A stretch of DNA of 60,000 nt from Symsagittifera roscoffensis (Eukaryota; Xenacoelomorpha; Acoela; Convolutidae), in the NCBI RefSeq assembly GCF_963678635.1, contig NW_026971049.1, positions 1 through 60,000 on the forward strand, written 5' to 3'. A program made the position numbers and the translations under genes. Positions 33,141 to 46,536 of this stretch are shown in pieces; the first letter of the stretch is position 1; every line of letters starts with the position of its first letter. Below the pieces are notes generated by a model. That model was not told the DNA's origin. It did no database searches and saw nothing but the letters and a program-made list of their open reading frames with translations.

Positions 33141-34599
33141 GGAATTTCTGAGATTGACTAATCGGGCGAATTACTTATTCTACCCTCAGTCACTTCAGGA
33201 TTTTCTCACTGCCGAATAAGACACTTTGGTGTTTGCTGACAACTGCAAGCCGCATTCTTCGCAGGGGTTTGTTTCCTCTGAACGCTGCCTCTGTATGACA
33301 ATTTGTCAACCATTTGTATTTGATTATGACTTTATTTAAATTTCAACGAACGCTATCTCTCAACAATCCTGTAACTTCGTCCATTTTTTTCATAACTTTT
33401 TTGTCCTGTTTCGTTCTCGTGCTTCCAGATTGATCGCCAAATCCAAGCATTGTGCCGGATCTAGTATCTCATTCAATAAATATTTTTGAATATATCTGTT
33501 GACGAGGCTTAAAATTAAAAATCCCTTAGCAATCCGTCTTCCGTTGTGCCTAAAGTGCATACCTGTGCTAGGTCTCGTGAAGTAGCAAGAAAAGTTTTGC
33601 CGGATTAGCTTTTCGTTTGTTTGTTGTGATTACAACGTGATTACTAACGTGATAGCATCGAATAGCACCTTGCACTATGATTGAAAATTAACCTCCAACA
33701 TTTCTCATCGATTCCTGATCGTTACTCTCTGTTCGGATAATTCCACCTTCCATACTGTTTCAATAGTTTTTTCCATACTTTCTGGAAAGATATGGCCTTC
33801 ATTCCTTGTTTTTCATTTTCCCATTTCTTCGCCAACACGAAGTTCCGAAGTTTTTGCTCTCTAGTAGGTTACTGGTTGGATTTGTGCGCTCCGGTTCCTT
33901 GATAGAATTTTCTGGACATACCAGTGTCCGTTAGTGTTTTTTTTTGTAGTAGGTCTTCGAGTTCTTTGCTGCGCCAATTTCCCCCATTTCACTGTGGGAG
34001 CCTGTGATGGACGTTCCTAGAACGGACTTGTGCCGATGAGGGCTTTCTCCTTTGCTGGCTGCGCCATGTGGTAATGGATTTAAGGAACTTATCCCTATTT
34101 TGTTTTCTTTTTGGATAAGGTAGCCGTAAGCAAAACCTGCAATCTCATTTCATTCCAGATAAGAATGTTTAGCTTAAAAGTATACAAATCACTAACCGCA
34201 ATCACAAATTATTTGGAACGATAAATAATCAAATTGAAGTATGAATGCACTTCGATCAACACCAGATATTTTGGCCACGACACCATAGAATGGATAGCAT
34301 CGTTGATTGAATTCATAATACTGCAGACAAGTAAGGATCAGGGCCACCCAGAGGACTGACTACTTTTGATTTAAGTTGCCTTATACGGCTAGTAAGTTAT
34401 TGATATTATTGATAATCATTCAGCCTCAAAATCAGTGTCATTAGCCTCATTTTCACTAAATAGTTTTTTTTCAAAAAAACCTGCATATTTTATTGCATTG
34501 AACTTTAAAAACATCAAGTAAAGGTTTTTACCGTATGCTATAGTTACACGTGATCCTTTTATTAAATTCAAACTTAGGCACTCCCACGGTAAGAAAAAA

Positions 34600-35056
34600 A
34601 AAGTTCAAAACAGGACTGCTCGTATATGAGGGCAAAACACAAATTGTTCCAACTGTTCCATACTCCAATAAATAGACTAAAGAATTAAAGGTCAGACTTA
34701 ACAATTTGAGTCCTATGAAAATATTATGAACAATTTGGCGGCCTCAATTCAGTTTCGAACGATTTTAAAATGCCGAACAAACTGCCACACATTCATAATT
34801 TCCGTTACGCTTTCAGCATGAAAAAAAAAGATTCACAAAGCGCATAATTTATTTCAGAGCATAGCCAAATTGATTTTTCAAAACTCTCTGTAGTTTGCAA
34901 ATGGAGGTAAAAATCTTTTTAGATTTAACTTTTGATATTCAATATCTTCAATGGGGCATTTCCTGGTAAAAACTAGTGTTTTGTTCACCATAATAGACTG
35001 AAAAAAATTCGTAACCCTAAGCATACAAACTCCGTTTTGTTCGAGAATCGGAATAT
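34600..35056 (-). repeat. Dispersed repeat D, copy D2 (left half)
   Basis: The reverse complement aligns with D1 (20.8-21.3 kb): GGACTGCTCGTATATGAGGG, GTTACGCTTTCAGCATG and CTTCAATGGGGC all have counterparts there. It stops at GAGAATCGGAATATCAT, where the Polinton end sequence begins; the continuation of D is found at 56.2 kb. Confidence 0.7.
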
Positions 35057-35059
35057 CAT

Positions 35060-35430
35060 TATAGGGAGTAGAAGAGTGAGGATAGTTGGCTTTATCTTTT
35101 TATAATTAATAAATAAGTTTCAAGAGTTTGTGAGAAATCTTTCAGTGTTCTTTCATATATCACTTTGTTCATCAAAAAAGCGCAATTTTTGAACACTGAA
35201 TTAGTGCTGGTGAGTAAAAAATTTGCTCAATGATGAATAAGCTTTGTTATAATAGTAGTAGAAGAGTGTGAATGGGGGTTGGGTGGTGACTCCCATGTTT
35301 CAAGATAGGGAATACAGCATGTGGTCACCAACCTAAGTTTCAAGATAAGGATTAGATATCCCACGTATAAAGATAGGTTAAAGGTTTTGCTACAGGTTTG
35401 AGATGGTAAGATGGTAATTTTCAGAAAATT
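35060..35430 (+). repeat. Left terminal inverted repeat of the Polinton
   Basis: The inner part, 35,265-35,430, is clearly the reverse complement of 55,785-56,114. Shared strings include AGTGTGA, CATGTTT-AAGATAG, GGTCACCAA and GGTTTGAGATGGTAAGATGG. The outer part (35,060-35,264) matches 56,115-56,205 more weakly. Short subrepeats of the type TTTCAAGATAGGGAAT occur three times inside. Confidence 0.82.
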
Positions 35431-38400
35431 TTCTTGAGTCTTTCCTGGTTTCTGATTGATCTGACAATTTCAGTTTGATTCCATTTTGAACAAATTATTA
35501 TTCGAAAAACTGTAACATTTTAACGATCATTCAAAAATCCAAAGCCAAGTTGACGCCAAAATCTAAACTCCAATTGCTGAGAACCTTTCGAAAAAATTGC
35601 TGAACCACATAACTGTATCTTTTTTTCTTCAATCTTAATTTTTGATTTCGAAAAGATTGTAAATGTTATCCGAAAGTGATCAACGTCAAACAAATTTCTC
35701 CATCTTTTTGTCACCGCCAGTTATCAAAAACAGAAAAAATTATGGTTTTTGATGCATAAGCCGCCATTTATTTGCTTGAAAGCGCGCTACTCTATGAACT
35801 CTCTCAAAAACACTCAATTAAGAAGTTTTTTCAAAAAAATAGCTAGGCAAAACGAATCAATTAGTTGATGTTTTATAATTAACCAGTGCTTTTTTTTGCT
35901 TTTTTTAAATGTTGCATGTTGCATACCTGTTCACTCAATAATTTATAGAATCACTATAACCAAACTTTTAACACAACTGAATTTCCACGAATATGTTACT
36001 ACTGTCTTCAATTTTTTGGATTTAATTGTTTGGGATCGAATTGCATTGAGACTCTCATAACAATTTGAAATCTTTTGTTGCGTGCATTAGTTTTTTCCGG
36101 CATTGATATCTTCTTAATAAGAACAAAAAAGGTAAATTATCAAAACATGATTGTAAATGGTATTTTTTTTCTGTAAAGTTTGCCTCGCTGGTGTTTAATA
36201 CTTTTAGATGAATTTTCGGTTGTCCTATAATTTTTAATGCATATATCACAATTTACCTTAAATATACCAAAAAAACGCTTCATGAAATTCAAATCGGAAA
36301 AAAACGTGAAAAAATGGGATGAAATAAGTTTGTAACATAAAACTGAAGTATTTTTGATTCAAAACCATAAGATAATTCCTCCAACTTGTCAAATGAAAGA
36401 AAACTGAGATAAACCAGAGCAAAAATACAAAAATTGAGCGGTTTCTCTTTGAACCCGTTCATCAAATATCATATCAGTTAAGAATTGATACATTTTTCTT
36501 CTGCTGAATTTATCAGTTAACTGGAAAAAACACAATTGGAAAGTTTTTTTTTTTATTATTTGTAAAAAGTTTTCTACAACAGATTTTCTTTGCTGTTTTA
36601 GATTCAAAACAATCAGTAAAAACATGTCTTGAAAGCAGATTTGTAATTTCTCCTTCATCTTACTTCTTTCATAACACTTAGTTTTTCTTGGTTTTACTAG
36701 TAATTTCAGACAATTCTAGTGGAAAAATGTATCAATAAACTGAACATTTTTGTCTCAGAGTGGCTGACTTTGAAATAAAAAATCCTGAAAACATCTGAAC
36801 TTTCAAGTTAATTCACTTAATTCATCAAAAACTTACAAAAACTCCAACAAGGTGAACATAATTACCCATATTTGACTCTTTTTAAGCTGGATTTTTTCTT
36901 TATCTTTAACTTATAACCTAAATTGAAACAAGATTACATCAAAATTCCCAGTGAAGCAAACTTTGCTTTGATTTGTCAGAAAATTTCAACTTGAGTCTTT
37001 CCTGGTTTCTGATTGATCTGACAATTTCAGTTTGATTCCATTTTGATCAAATTATTATTCGAAAAACTGTAACATTTGAACGATCATTCAAAAATCCAAA
37101 GCCAAGTTGACGCCAAAATCTAAACTCCAATTGCTGAGAACCTTTCGAAAAAAATGCTGAACCACATAACTGCATCTTTTTTTCTTCAATCTTAATTTTT
37201 GATTTCGCAGTGATTGTAAATGTTATCCGAAAGTGATCAACGTCAAACAAAATTCTCCATCTTTTTGTCACCGCCAGTTATCAAAAATAGAAAAAGTTAT
37301 GGCTTTTGATGCATGAACCGCCATTTATTTGCTTGAAAGCGCGCTACTCTATGAACTCTCTCAAAAACACTCAATTAGGAAGTTTTTTCAAACAAATAGC
37401 TAGGCAAAACGAATCAATTAGTTGATGTTTTATAAATAACCAGTGCTTTTTTTTTGCTTTTTTTAAATGTTGCATGTTGCATACCTGTTCACTCGATAAT
37501 TTTTTGGAAAATCACTATAACCAAACCTTTACACAACTGAATTTCCACGAATATGTTACTAACTTCTTCAATATTTTGGATTTAATTGTTTGGGATCGAA
37601 TTGCATTGAGACTCTCACAACAATTTGAAATCTTTTGTTGCGTGCATAAGTTTTTTCCGGCATTGATATCTTCTTAATAAGAACAAAAAAGATAAATTAT
37701 CAAAACATGATTGTAAATTATATTTTTTTCTGTAAAGTTTGCCTCGCTGGTGATAAATACTTTTAGATGAATTTTCAGTTGTCCTAGATTTTTTAATGCA
37801 TATATCACAATTTACCTTAAATACACCAAAAAAACGCTTCATGAAATTCAACTCGAAAAAAAACGTGAAAAAATGGGATCAAGTAAGTTTGTAACATAAA
37901 ACGTAATTAATTTTGATTCAAAACCATAAGATAATTCCTCCAACTTGTCAAATGAAAGAAAACTGAGATAAACCAGAGCAAAAATACAAAAATTGAGTGG
38001 TTTCTCTTTGAACCCGTTCATCAAATATCATATCAGTTAAGAATTGATACATTTTTCTTCTGCTGAACTTATCAGTTAACTGGAAAAAACACAATTGGAA
38101 AGTCTTTTTTTTTTATGATTTGTAAAAAAATTTTCTACAATAGATTTTTTTTGCTGTTTTAGATTCAAAAAAATCAGTAAAAACAGGTCTTGAAAGCAGA
38201 TTTGTAATTTCTCCTTCATCTTACCTCTTCCATAACACTTATTTTTTCTTGCTTTTACTAGTAATTTCAGACAATTCTAGTGAAAAAATGCATCAAAAAA
38301 CCGAACATTTTCGTCTCAGAATGGCTGACTTCGAAATAAAAAATCCTGAAAACATCTGAACTTTCAAGTTAATTCACTTAATTCATCAAAAACTTACAAA

Positions 38401-41400
38401 AACTCCAACAGGGTGAACATAATTACCCATATTTGACTCTTTTTAAGCTGGATTTTTTCTTTATCTTTTACTTATAACCTAAATTGAAACAAGATTATAT
38501 CAAAACTCCCAGAGAAGCAAACCTTGCTTTGTTTTGTCAAAAAAATTCAACTTGAGTCTTTCCTGGTTTCTGATTGATCTGACAATTTTACTTTGATTTC
38601 ATTTTGAACAAATTATTATTCGAAAAACTGTAACGTTTTAACGATCATTCAAAAATCCAAAGCCAAGTTGACGACAAAGTCTAAACTCCAATTGCTGAGA
38701 ACCTTTCGAAAAAATTGCTGAACCTTATAACTGTATCTTTTTTTCGTCAATCTTAATTTTTGATTTCGAAGTGATTGTATTTGTTATCCAAAAGTGATCA
38801 ACGTCAAACAAAATTCTCCATCTTTTTGTCACCGCCAGTTATCAAAAACGGAAAAAATTATGGTTTTTGATGCATAAACCGCCATTTACTCGCTTGAAAG
38901 CGCGCTACTCTATGAACTCTCTCAAAAACACTCAATTAAGAAGTTTTTTCAAACAAATAGCTAGGCAAAACGAATCAATTAGTTGATGTTTTATAAATAA
39001 CCAGTGTTTTTTTTTGCTTTTTCTAAAATATTGCATGTTGCATAACTGTTCACTCAATAATTTATAGAATCACTTTAACCAAAATTTTAACACAACTGAA
39101 TTTCCACGAGTATGTTACTACTGTCTTCAATATTTTGGAATTTAATTGTTTGGGATCGAATTGCATTGAGACTCTCACAACAATTTGAAATCTTTTGTTG
39201 CGTGCATTAGTTTTTTCCGGCATTGATATCTTCTTAATATGAACAAAAAAGATAAATTATCAAAACATGATTGAAAAGTATATTTTTTACTGTAAAGTTT
39301 GCCTCGCTGGTGTTAAATACTTTTAGATGAATTTTCGGTTGTCATAGATTTTTTTATGCATATATCACAATTAACCTTAAATATACCAAAAAAACACTTC
39401 ATGAAATTCAACTGGGAAAAAAACGTGAAAAAATGGGATCAAGTAAGTTTGTAACATAAAACTTAAGTAATTTTGATTCAAAACCATAAGAGAATTCCTC
39501 CAACTTGTCAAATGAATTAAAACTGAGATAAACCAGAGCAAAAAAAAACAAAAATTGAGTGGTTTCTCTTTGAACCCGCTCATCAAATATCATATCAATT
39601 AAGAAAATACATTTTTCTTCTGCTGAACTTATCAGTTAACTAAACAAAAACACAATTGGAAAGTCTTTTTTTTATTATTTGTAAAAAGTTTTCTGCAACA
39701 GATTTTCTTTGCTGTTTTAGATTCAAAAAAATCAGTAGAAACAGGTCTTGAAAACAGATTTGTAATTTCTCCTTCATCTTACTTAACACTTACTTTTTCT
39801 TGGTTTTACTAGTAATTTCAGACAATTCTAGTGGAAAAATGTATCATTAAACCGAACATTTTCGTCTCAGAGTGGCTGAATTCAAAATAAAAAATCCTGA
39901 AAACATCTGAACTTTCAAGTTAATTCACTTATTTCATGAAAAACTTACAAAAAAACCAGCAGGGTGAACATAATTACCCATATTTGACTCTTTTTAAGCT
40001 GGATTTTTTCTTTATCTTTTAGTTATAACCTAAATTGAAACAAGATTATATCAAAACTCCCAGAGAAGCAAACTTTGCTTTGTTTTGTCAAAAAATTTCA
40101 ACTTGAGTCTTTCCTGGTTTCTGATTGATCTGACAATTTCAGTTTGATTCTATTTTGAAAAAATTATTATTCGAAAAACTGTAACGATCATTCAAAAATC
40201 GAAAGCCAAGTTGACGCCAAAATCTGAACTCCAATTGCTGAGAACCTTTCGAAAAAATTGCTGAACCACATATCTGTATCTTTTTTTCTTCAATCTTAAT
40301 TTTTGATTTCGAAGTGATTGTAAATGTTATCCGAAAGTGATCAACGTCAAACAAAATTCTCCATCTTTTTGTCACCGCCAGTTATCAAAAACAGAAAAAA
40401 TTATGGTTTTTGATGCATAAGCCGCCATTTATTTGCTTGAAAGCGCGCTACTCTATGAACTATCTCAAAAACACTCTATTAAAAAGTTTTTTCAACAAAA
40501 TAGCTAGGCAAAACGAATCATTTAGTTGATGTTTTATAATTAACCAGTGCTTTTTCGCTTTTTCTAAAATGTTGCATGTTGCATTCCTGTTCACTCAATA
40601 GTTTATAGAATTACTATAACTAAAACTTTAACACAACTGAATTTCCACGAATATGTTACTACTGTCTTCAATATTTTGGATTTAATTGTTTGGGATCGAA
40701 TTGCATTGAGACTCTCACAACAATTTGAAATCTTTTGTTGCGTGCATTAGTTTTTTCCGGCATTGATATCTTCTGAATAAGAACAAAAAAGGTAAATTAT
40801 CAAAACATGATGGTAAATTATATTTTTTTCTGTAAAGTTTGCCTCGCTGGTTTTAAATACTTTTAGATGAATTTTCGGTTGTCCTAGATTTTTTAATTTA
40901 TTTATCACAATTTACCTTAAATATACCAAAAAAATGCTTCATGAAAATCAACTCGGAAAAAACGTGAAAAAATGGGATCAAGTAAGTTTGTAACATAAAA
41001 CTTAAGTAATTTTGATTCAAAACCATAAAATAATTCCTCCAACTTGTCAAATGAAAGAAAACTGAGATAAACCAGAGCAAAAATACAAAAATTGAGTGGT
41101 TTCTCTTTGAACCCGTTCACCAAATATCATATCAATTAAGATTTGATACATTTTTCTTCTGCTGAACTTATCAGTTAACTGGAAAAAACACAATTGGAAA
41201 GTCTTTATCTTCTTATTTGTAAAAAGTTTTCTACAACAGATTTTCTTTGCTGTTTTAGATTCAAAAAAATCAGTAGAAACAGGTCTTGAAAGCAGATTTG
41301 TAATTTCTCCTTCATCTTACTTCTTCCATAACACTTAATTTTTCTTGGTTTTACTAGTAATTTCAGACAATTCTAGGCCAAAATTGTATCAATAAACCGA

Positions 41401-44025
41401 ACATTTTTGTCTCAGAGTGGCTGACTTCGAAATAAAAAATCCTGAAAACATCTGAACTTTCAAGTTAATTCACTTAGTTCATCAAAAACTTACAAAAACT
41501 CCAGCAGGGTGAATATAATTACCCATATTTGACTCTTTTTCAGCTGGATTTTTCCTTTATCTTTTACTTATAACCTAAATTGAAACAAGATTATATCAAA
41601 ACTCCCAGAGAAGCAAACTTTGCTTTGTTTTGTCAAAAAATTTCAACTTGAGTCTTTCCTGGTTTCTGATTGATCTGACAATTTCAGTTTGATTCTATTT
41701 TGAAAAAATTATTATTCGAAAAACTGTAACGATCATTCAAAAATCGAAAGCCAAGTTGACGCCAAAATCTGAACTCCAATTGCTGAGAACCTTTCGAAAA
41801 AATTGCTGAACCACATATCTGTATCTTTTTTTCTTCAATCTTAATTTTTGATTTCGAAGTGATTGTAAATGTTATCCGAAAGTTATCAACGTCAAACAAA
41901 ATTCTCCATCTTTTGTCACCGCCAGTTATCAAAAACAGAAAAAATTATGGTTTTTGATGCATAAGCCGCCATTTATTTGCTTGAAAGCGCGCTACTCTAT
42001 GAACTATCTCAAAAACACTCTATTAAAAAGTTTTTTCAACAAAATAGCTAGGCAAAACGAATCATTTAGTTGATGTTTTATAATTAACCAGTGCTTTTTT
42101 TGCTTTTTCTAAAATGTTGCATGTTGCATTCCTGTTCACTCAATAATTTATAGAATTACTATAACCAAAACTTTAACACAACTGAATTTCCACGAATATG
42201 TTACTACTGTCTTCAATATTTTGGATTTAATTGTTTGGGATCGAATTGCATTGAGACTCTCACAACAATTTGAAATCTTTTGTTGCGTGCATTAGTTTTT
42301 TCCGGCATTGATATCTTCTGAATAAGAACAAAAAAGGTAAATTATCAAAACATGATTGTAAATTATATTTTTTTCTGTAAAATTTGCCTCGCTGGTGTTA
42401 AATACTTTTAGATGAATTTTCGGTTGTCCTAGATTTTTTAATGTATATATCACAATTTACCTTAAATATACCAAAAAAATGCTTCATGAAAATCAACTCG
42501 GAAACAAAACGTGAAAAAAATGGGATCAAGTAAGTTTGTAACATAAAACTTAAGTAATTTTGATTAAAAACCATAAAATAATTCCTCCAACTTGTCAAAT
42601 GAAAAAAAACTGAGATAAACCAGAGCAAAAATACAAAAATTGAGTGGTTTCTCTTTGAACCCGTTCATCAACTATCATATCAATTAAGATTTGATACATT
42701 TTTCTTCTGCTGAACTTATCAGTTTACTGGAAAAAAACACAATTGGAAAATCTTTTTTTTCTGATTTGTAAAAAGTTTTGTACAACAGATTTTCTTTGCT
42801 GTTTTAGATTCAAAAAAATTAGTAAAAACAGGTCTTGAAAGCAGATTTGTAATTTCTCCTTCATCTTACTTCTTCCATAACACTTAATTTTTCTTGGTTT
42901 TACTAGTAATTTTAGACAATTCTAGTGGAAAATTGTATCAATAAACCGAACATTTTTGTCTCAGAGTGGCTGACTTCGAAATAAAAAATCCTGAAAACAT
43001 CTGAACTTTCAAGTTAATTCACTTAATTCATCAAAAACTTACAAAAACTCCAGCAGGGTGAACATAATTACCCATATTTGACTCTTTTTAAGCTGAATTT
43101 TTTCTTTATTTTTTACTTATAACCTAAATTGAAACAAGATTATATCAAAACTCCCAGAGAAGCAAACTTTACTTTGTTTTGTCAAAAAATTTCAATTTGA
43201 GTCTATCCTGGTTTCTGATTGATCTGACAATTTCAGTTTGATTCCATTTTGAACAAATTATTATTCGAAAAACTGTAACGTTTTAACGATCATTCAAAAA
43301 TCCAAAGCCAATTTGACACCAAAATCTAAACTCCATTTATTATGAACCTTTCGAAAAAATTGCTGAATCACATAACTGTATCTTTTTTAATTCAATTATA
43401 ACTTTTGGTTTCGAAGTGATTGTAAATTTTATCCGAAGGTGATCAACGTCAAACAAAATTATCCATCTTTTTGTCATCGCCATTCAACAAAAACAGAAAC
43501 AATTATGGTTTTTGATGCGTAAGCCGCCATTTATTTGCTTGAAAGCGCGCTACTCTATGAACTCTCTCAAAAACATTCAACTAGGAAGATTATTTTAAAA
43601 TTAGCTTTGCAAAACGAATCAATTATTGAGGTTTTATAATTAACACGTGCATTTCTTTGGTTTTTTTTTCAAATGTTGCTTGTTGCATACCTGTTCACTC
43701 AAAAAATTATAGAATCACTAAAATCAAAAATTTAACAAAACAGAATTTCCACGAATATGATGCTCCTGTCTTCAATACTCTGGACTTAATTAATTGGGAT
43801 CGAATTGCATTGAGACTCTCACAACAATTTGAAATCTTTTGTTGCGTGCGTTAGTTTATTCCGGCATTTATATCTTCTTAATAAAAACAAAAAAGTTAAA
43901 TTATCAAAAGATGAATGTAAATTGTATTTTTTTTTGCGTTAAGTTCGCCTCGCTGGTGTTAAAGATTTTTAGATGAATTTTCGATTGTTCTTTATTTTTT
44001 AATGCATATATCACAATTTACAAAA
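35418..44025. repeat. Satellite-like array, about 5.5 units of 1.55 kb
   Basis: A landmark (CGATCATTCAAAAATC) recurs at 35,524, 37,081, 38,642, 40,185, 41,730 and 43,287, giving periods of 1,557, 1,561, 1,543, 1,545 and 1,557 bp. The array starts directly at the inner edge of the left terminal repeat and stops at about 44,025. Units 4 and 5 share an 8-bp deletion near the landmark; the last unit is the most diverged. Short minus-strand frames recur in each unit, for example 64-82 codons with FDVDHFRITFTI and SQQLEFRFWRQLGF. They lack consistent ends and look like by-products of recent copying rather than a gene family. Confidence 0.95.
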
Positions 44026-44084
44026 TTAACTACTTATGATACTTTTTCCCACTGATTCTTATTCTAGATTTTTTTTCGAATTTT

Positions 44085-44340
44085 TCAAAAAAAAAGACTT
44101 TTTTCTCGGTATTTGTCGGTCTTCTTTGGAGGTTGCTCAACGTGCATGCAATCCTTTTGTGTATTGCAAAGATAATTTCGATAACAAGAGAAAACAAGAA
44201 GGGAGTGCTTTTTCTTGATATGAAACTTCAGTTCCTCGCTGCTATATGTATAAAAGTTACAATGGGAACACTTCAAAACGCAATAGCGCTTACGATGTCT
44301 TGATAAGTGTAATTGCTACCACAATCAAGAATTTAAATTA
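44085..44340 (-). pseudogene. C2H2 zinc-finger fragment
   Basis: The minus-strand frame contains a good C2H2 finger, KCSHCNFYTYSSEELKFHIK ending KKH. Just upstream, in the same frame, lies HLSRHRKRYC, and in a neighbouring frame DCGSNYTYQ. Together these would form a preceding lola-like finger broken by a one-base shift. It lies at the right edge of the satellite. It could be a captured host exon or a Polinton cargo gene. Downstream of the second finger the frame (NYLCNTQKDCMHVEQPPKKT) shows no further finger. Confidence 0.55.
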
Positions 44341-45790
44341 TGTAAGATATTTACACTTACGTTGAAAAACCCAAAAAAAATGAAAAAACAATTAATTAAA
44401 GGTGTTACTTTTTGACCGAATAATTTTAATGTAAAGGAAAGTCAGAATAAAATAGAGCCATTTTGTGGTGCTTAAAAATTGACTCTTATTATGAAGTCAT
44501 CAACAATTTTTGATACCAACCAATCAGAATCGAGCTTCAATGTTCATCGAAATTTCAACAGTTTCAATGTCAATTCATCAGATTGGAGCTCTACTTTTCA
44601 TCAAGTGTTCAAAACGTATGATATCAGCCAACCGGAACCGAGTATTTTTCAAAAAGATAACTTTTTGTTTTAGAATTGTTTCTATCCTTAGTTTGAAAAC
44701 GTCAATAAAATATCACTTTAATTTTCTACAGTAACTCAACAAGAAAAAAGAAAAAATTCCATTTGATTTTCTCTTACTTGTTTTCAAAAATTTTTGGACA
44801 TTTATGTTGTCCAAAAAAGAGTTTTCCGACTAAGTAAATCTATTAAGGGAAGCTCACTCAACCAAAGAGTTTACTTTTGATCCAATTATTGCGTATCAGA
44901 GCTTTAAACTTGCGGCTGATCTACACCTGACTAGGATAGATTTTTTATTTACTTTATGATTTTTTATTTTTTGAAATCAATCAAAAATTCATTCGATATT
45001 ATATCAAAAATCTTTTTATCCCCTACCCGATACCCAAATTTATAAAATTTACCCAGCAATGTTTATTTTTCTATCATTTCATGAGAATTTTCAAAGTTCA
45101 AAATCCTGCAAGATCAGGTTTGGTGTCAGATTTCTAAAGCTTTGTTCTAAAATATTCGTCATTTTTGAGTTATCCCAAATTTACCTCAAAATCAAAGAAC
45201 TTGATTATCTTTTCAAAAATCAGCAATTTCATATCAGTTACACACAAAAAATTTAATAAACTTGATGAAAAAAATTGTGAAAATGCTGTTTGTATGCTAT
45301 TCTTTTGTTTTTTATAGCAGCAATATATCTCATTTTTACAGCAAATAACTTATGGTCAATTTTTGCCTTTGTTTTATGTATAAATTCTTAAGATGCAAGT
45401 CCCCAAAAAGGTTATCCTATTAAATCCACCACCATAACATGAATGAACATTCAAGTTATTGGAAACGACAATATGTGCATAGTTACCAAAAAGGAAAATT
45501 GGCATTGATTGGACTTAAATTTTTTATAAAAATTCCATAAAAACGAAGCTGAAATTTGATTGGACATGACTACAAACCAAATAAGGAAACTTAATTTTGA
45601 TTGCTTAAACCCACACGTTCAAGTTGAAGTTACCACTCCTTCCTAACTAAAAAAATTTTTAATTTCAACTTAATCACTGTCAACTAACTCCTCCCTCAGC
45701 TCTAAATATTTTAATTTCAACTTACGTACTGTCAGCTACCTCCTCTCTCGGCATTAAAAAATTTCTTGTTATTACTCTTCATCTTTTATT
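44341..45790 (+). other. AT-rich Polinton interior, no identified gene
   Basis: A 64-codon + strand frame at 44,479-44,673 contains two related blocks, FDTNQSESSF and YDISQPEPSIF, pointing to a short internal duplication (ATACCAACCAATCAGAATCGAG against ATATCAGCCAACCGGAACCGAG is about 117 bp apart). Nothing else resembles a coding region. Confidence 0.35.
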
Positions 45791-45797
45791 CGCCTTA

Positions 45798-46293
45798 TTG
45801 CTCAAAAAGATTTTCTCAGTGCAAACCAGCAACCTTATGTACTCGGTAGAATTTTCGCCTGATCTAGCTCAAACTCAAGTGCGAGAAACAATCTCTGGAG
45901 GTTGTCTTGACCCAAAGGACACCCCAATCCAAGACTGGAACAAGGTGGAGTTGATGCGAAGGGATTTCGACGAACATCATATGACGCAATTGCCCATCAC
46001 AGAGGACAAGCAACTTGGAGAAATGCAAATAATGAAAGAAGTGTCTGAGCATATGGGAAAAAAATCACACCTAGATTCCTGACTCCAGATATGTGGCCGA
46101 ACCAGTCGACGACTTTTTCTTTCCTCGGAAGGAGGTGATGGGTTCAGCCAAAAACCCCATCGCAATAGACGAAGATGAGGGCTTCTCAGAAAAAATGAAG
46201 TATCCTGCTTCACAACAACCACTACCACCTCGTCGAGCTCTGCGTTCTTTTGAGAACCACCAGAATTCTCAACAGCACTTCAATGGCATGTAA
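45798..46293 (+). pseudogene. Unidentified frameshifted Polinton gene
   Basis: Two + strand frames overlap: 45,798-46,082 (94 codons, acidic, with GGCLDPKDTPIQDWNKVE and HMTQLPITEDKQLGEM) and about 46,081-46,293, which continues with EPVDDFFFPRKE and AIDEDEGFSEKMK. GC content and codon use are clearly higher than in the flanks, so this was a real coding region, now split by a frameshift near 46,070. I do not recognise the family. Being in the interior of the Polinton it may be one of the less conserved virion or accessory genes. Confidence 0.5.
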
Positions 46294-46536
46294 TTGTAAT
46301 TAATTGACATTTAATAATTATTTTGTTCGTTGTATTTAATTACTTTCTTCAATTTCAGTTTAATTTTGAAAATAGATGAGTAGTTCGGGGTAAACCATTG
46401 ACAGACAATTAGAATACAACATGATTTTTTGGTCCAAATTTGCACCAATGTTAGAAACTTATGATTAATTTTTGCACATATTTTTGAAAAAAACAACGGA
46501 AACTTTTTACACTAGTAAATATTACCTGATGGTTTC

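Larger units (their letters stand above)
29755..34590 (-). mobile_element. Decayed gypsy C, copy C2
   Basis: This is a longer copy of the C family in the same orientation and directly abutting C1. It covers a pol tail (30.9-31.15 kb), RT region (31.8-32.4 kb), protease region (32.5-32.8 kb) and gag (33.2-33.95 kb). A primer-binding-like TGGCGCAGCCAGCA lies on the minus strand near 34,060, and LTR sequence runs to 34.59 kb. Two internal tandem duplications disturb it. All frames are broken. Confidence 0.75.

Noticed and set aside
35265-35430. The left terminal repeat starting precisely at AGTGTG (35,265) with a 6-bp target duplication
   Set aside because: The flanking six bases (TAGAAG and TCTTTA) do not match, and weaker inverted similarity continues outward to about 35,060 and 56,205.
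36389-36658. 89-codon minus-strand frame in the satellite array, with counterparts in other units
   Set aside because: The counterpart in the next unit is broken by frame-changing length differences in the poly-T tract, so it is not maintained as protein.
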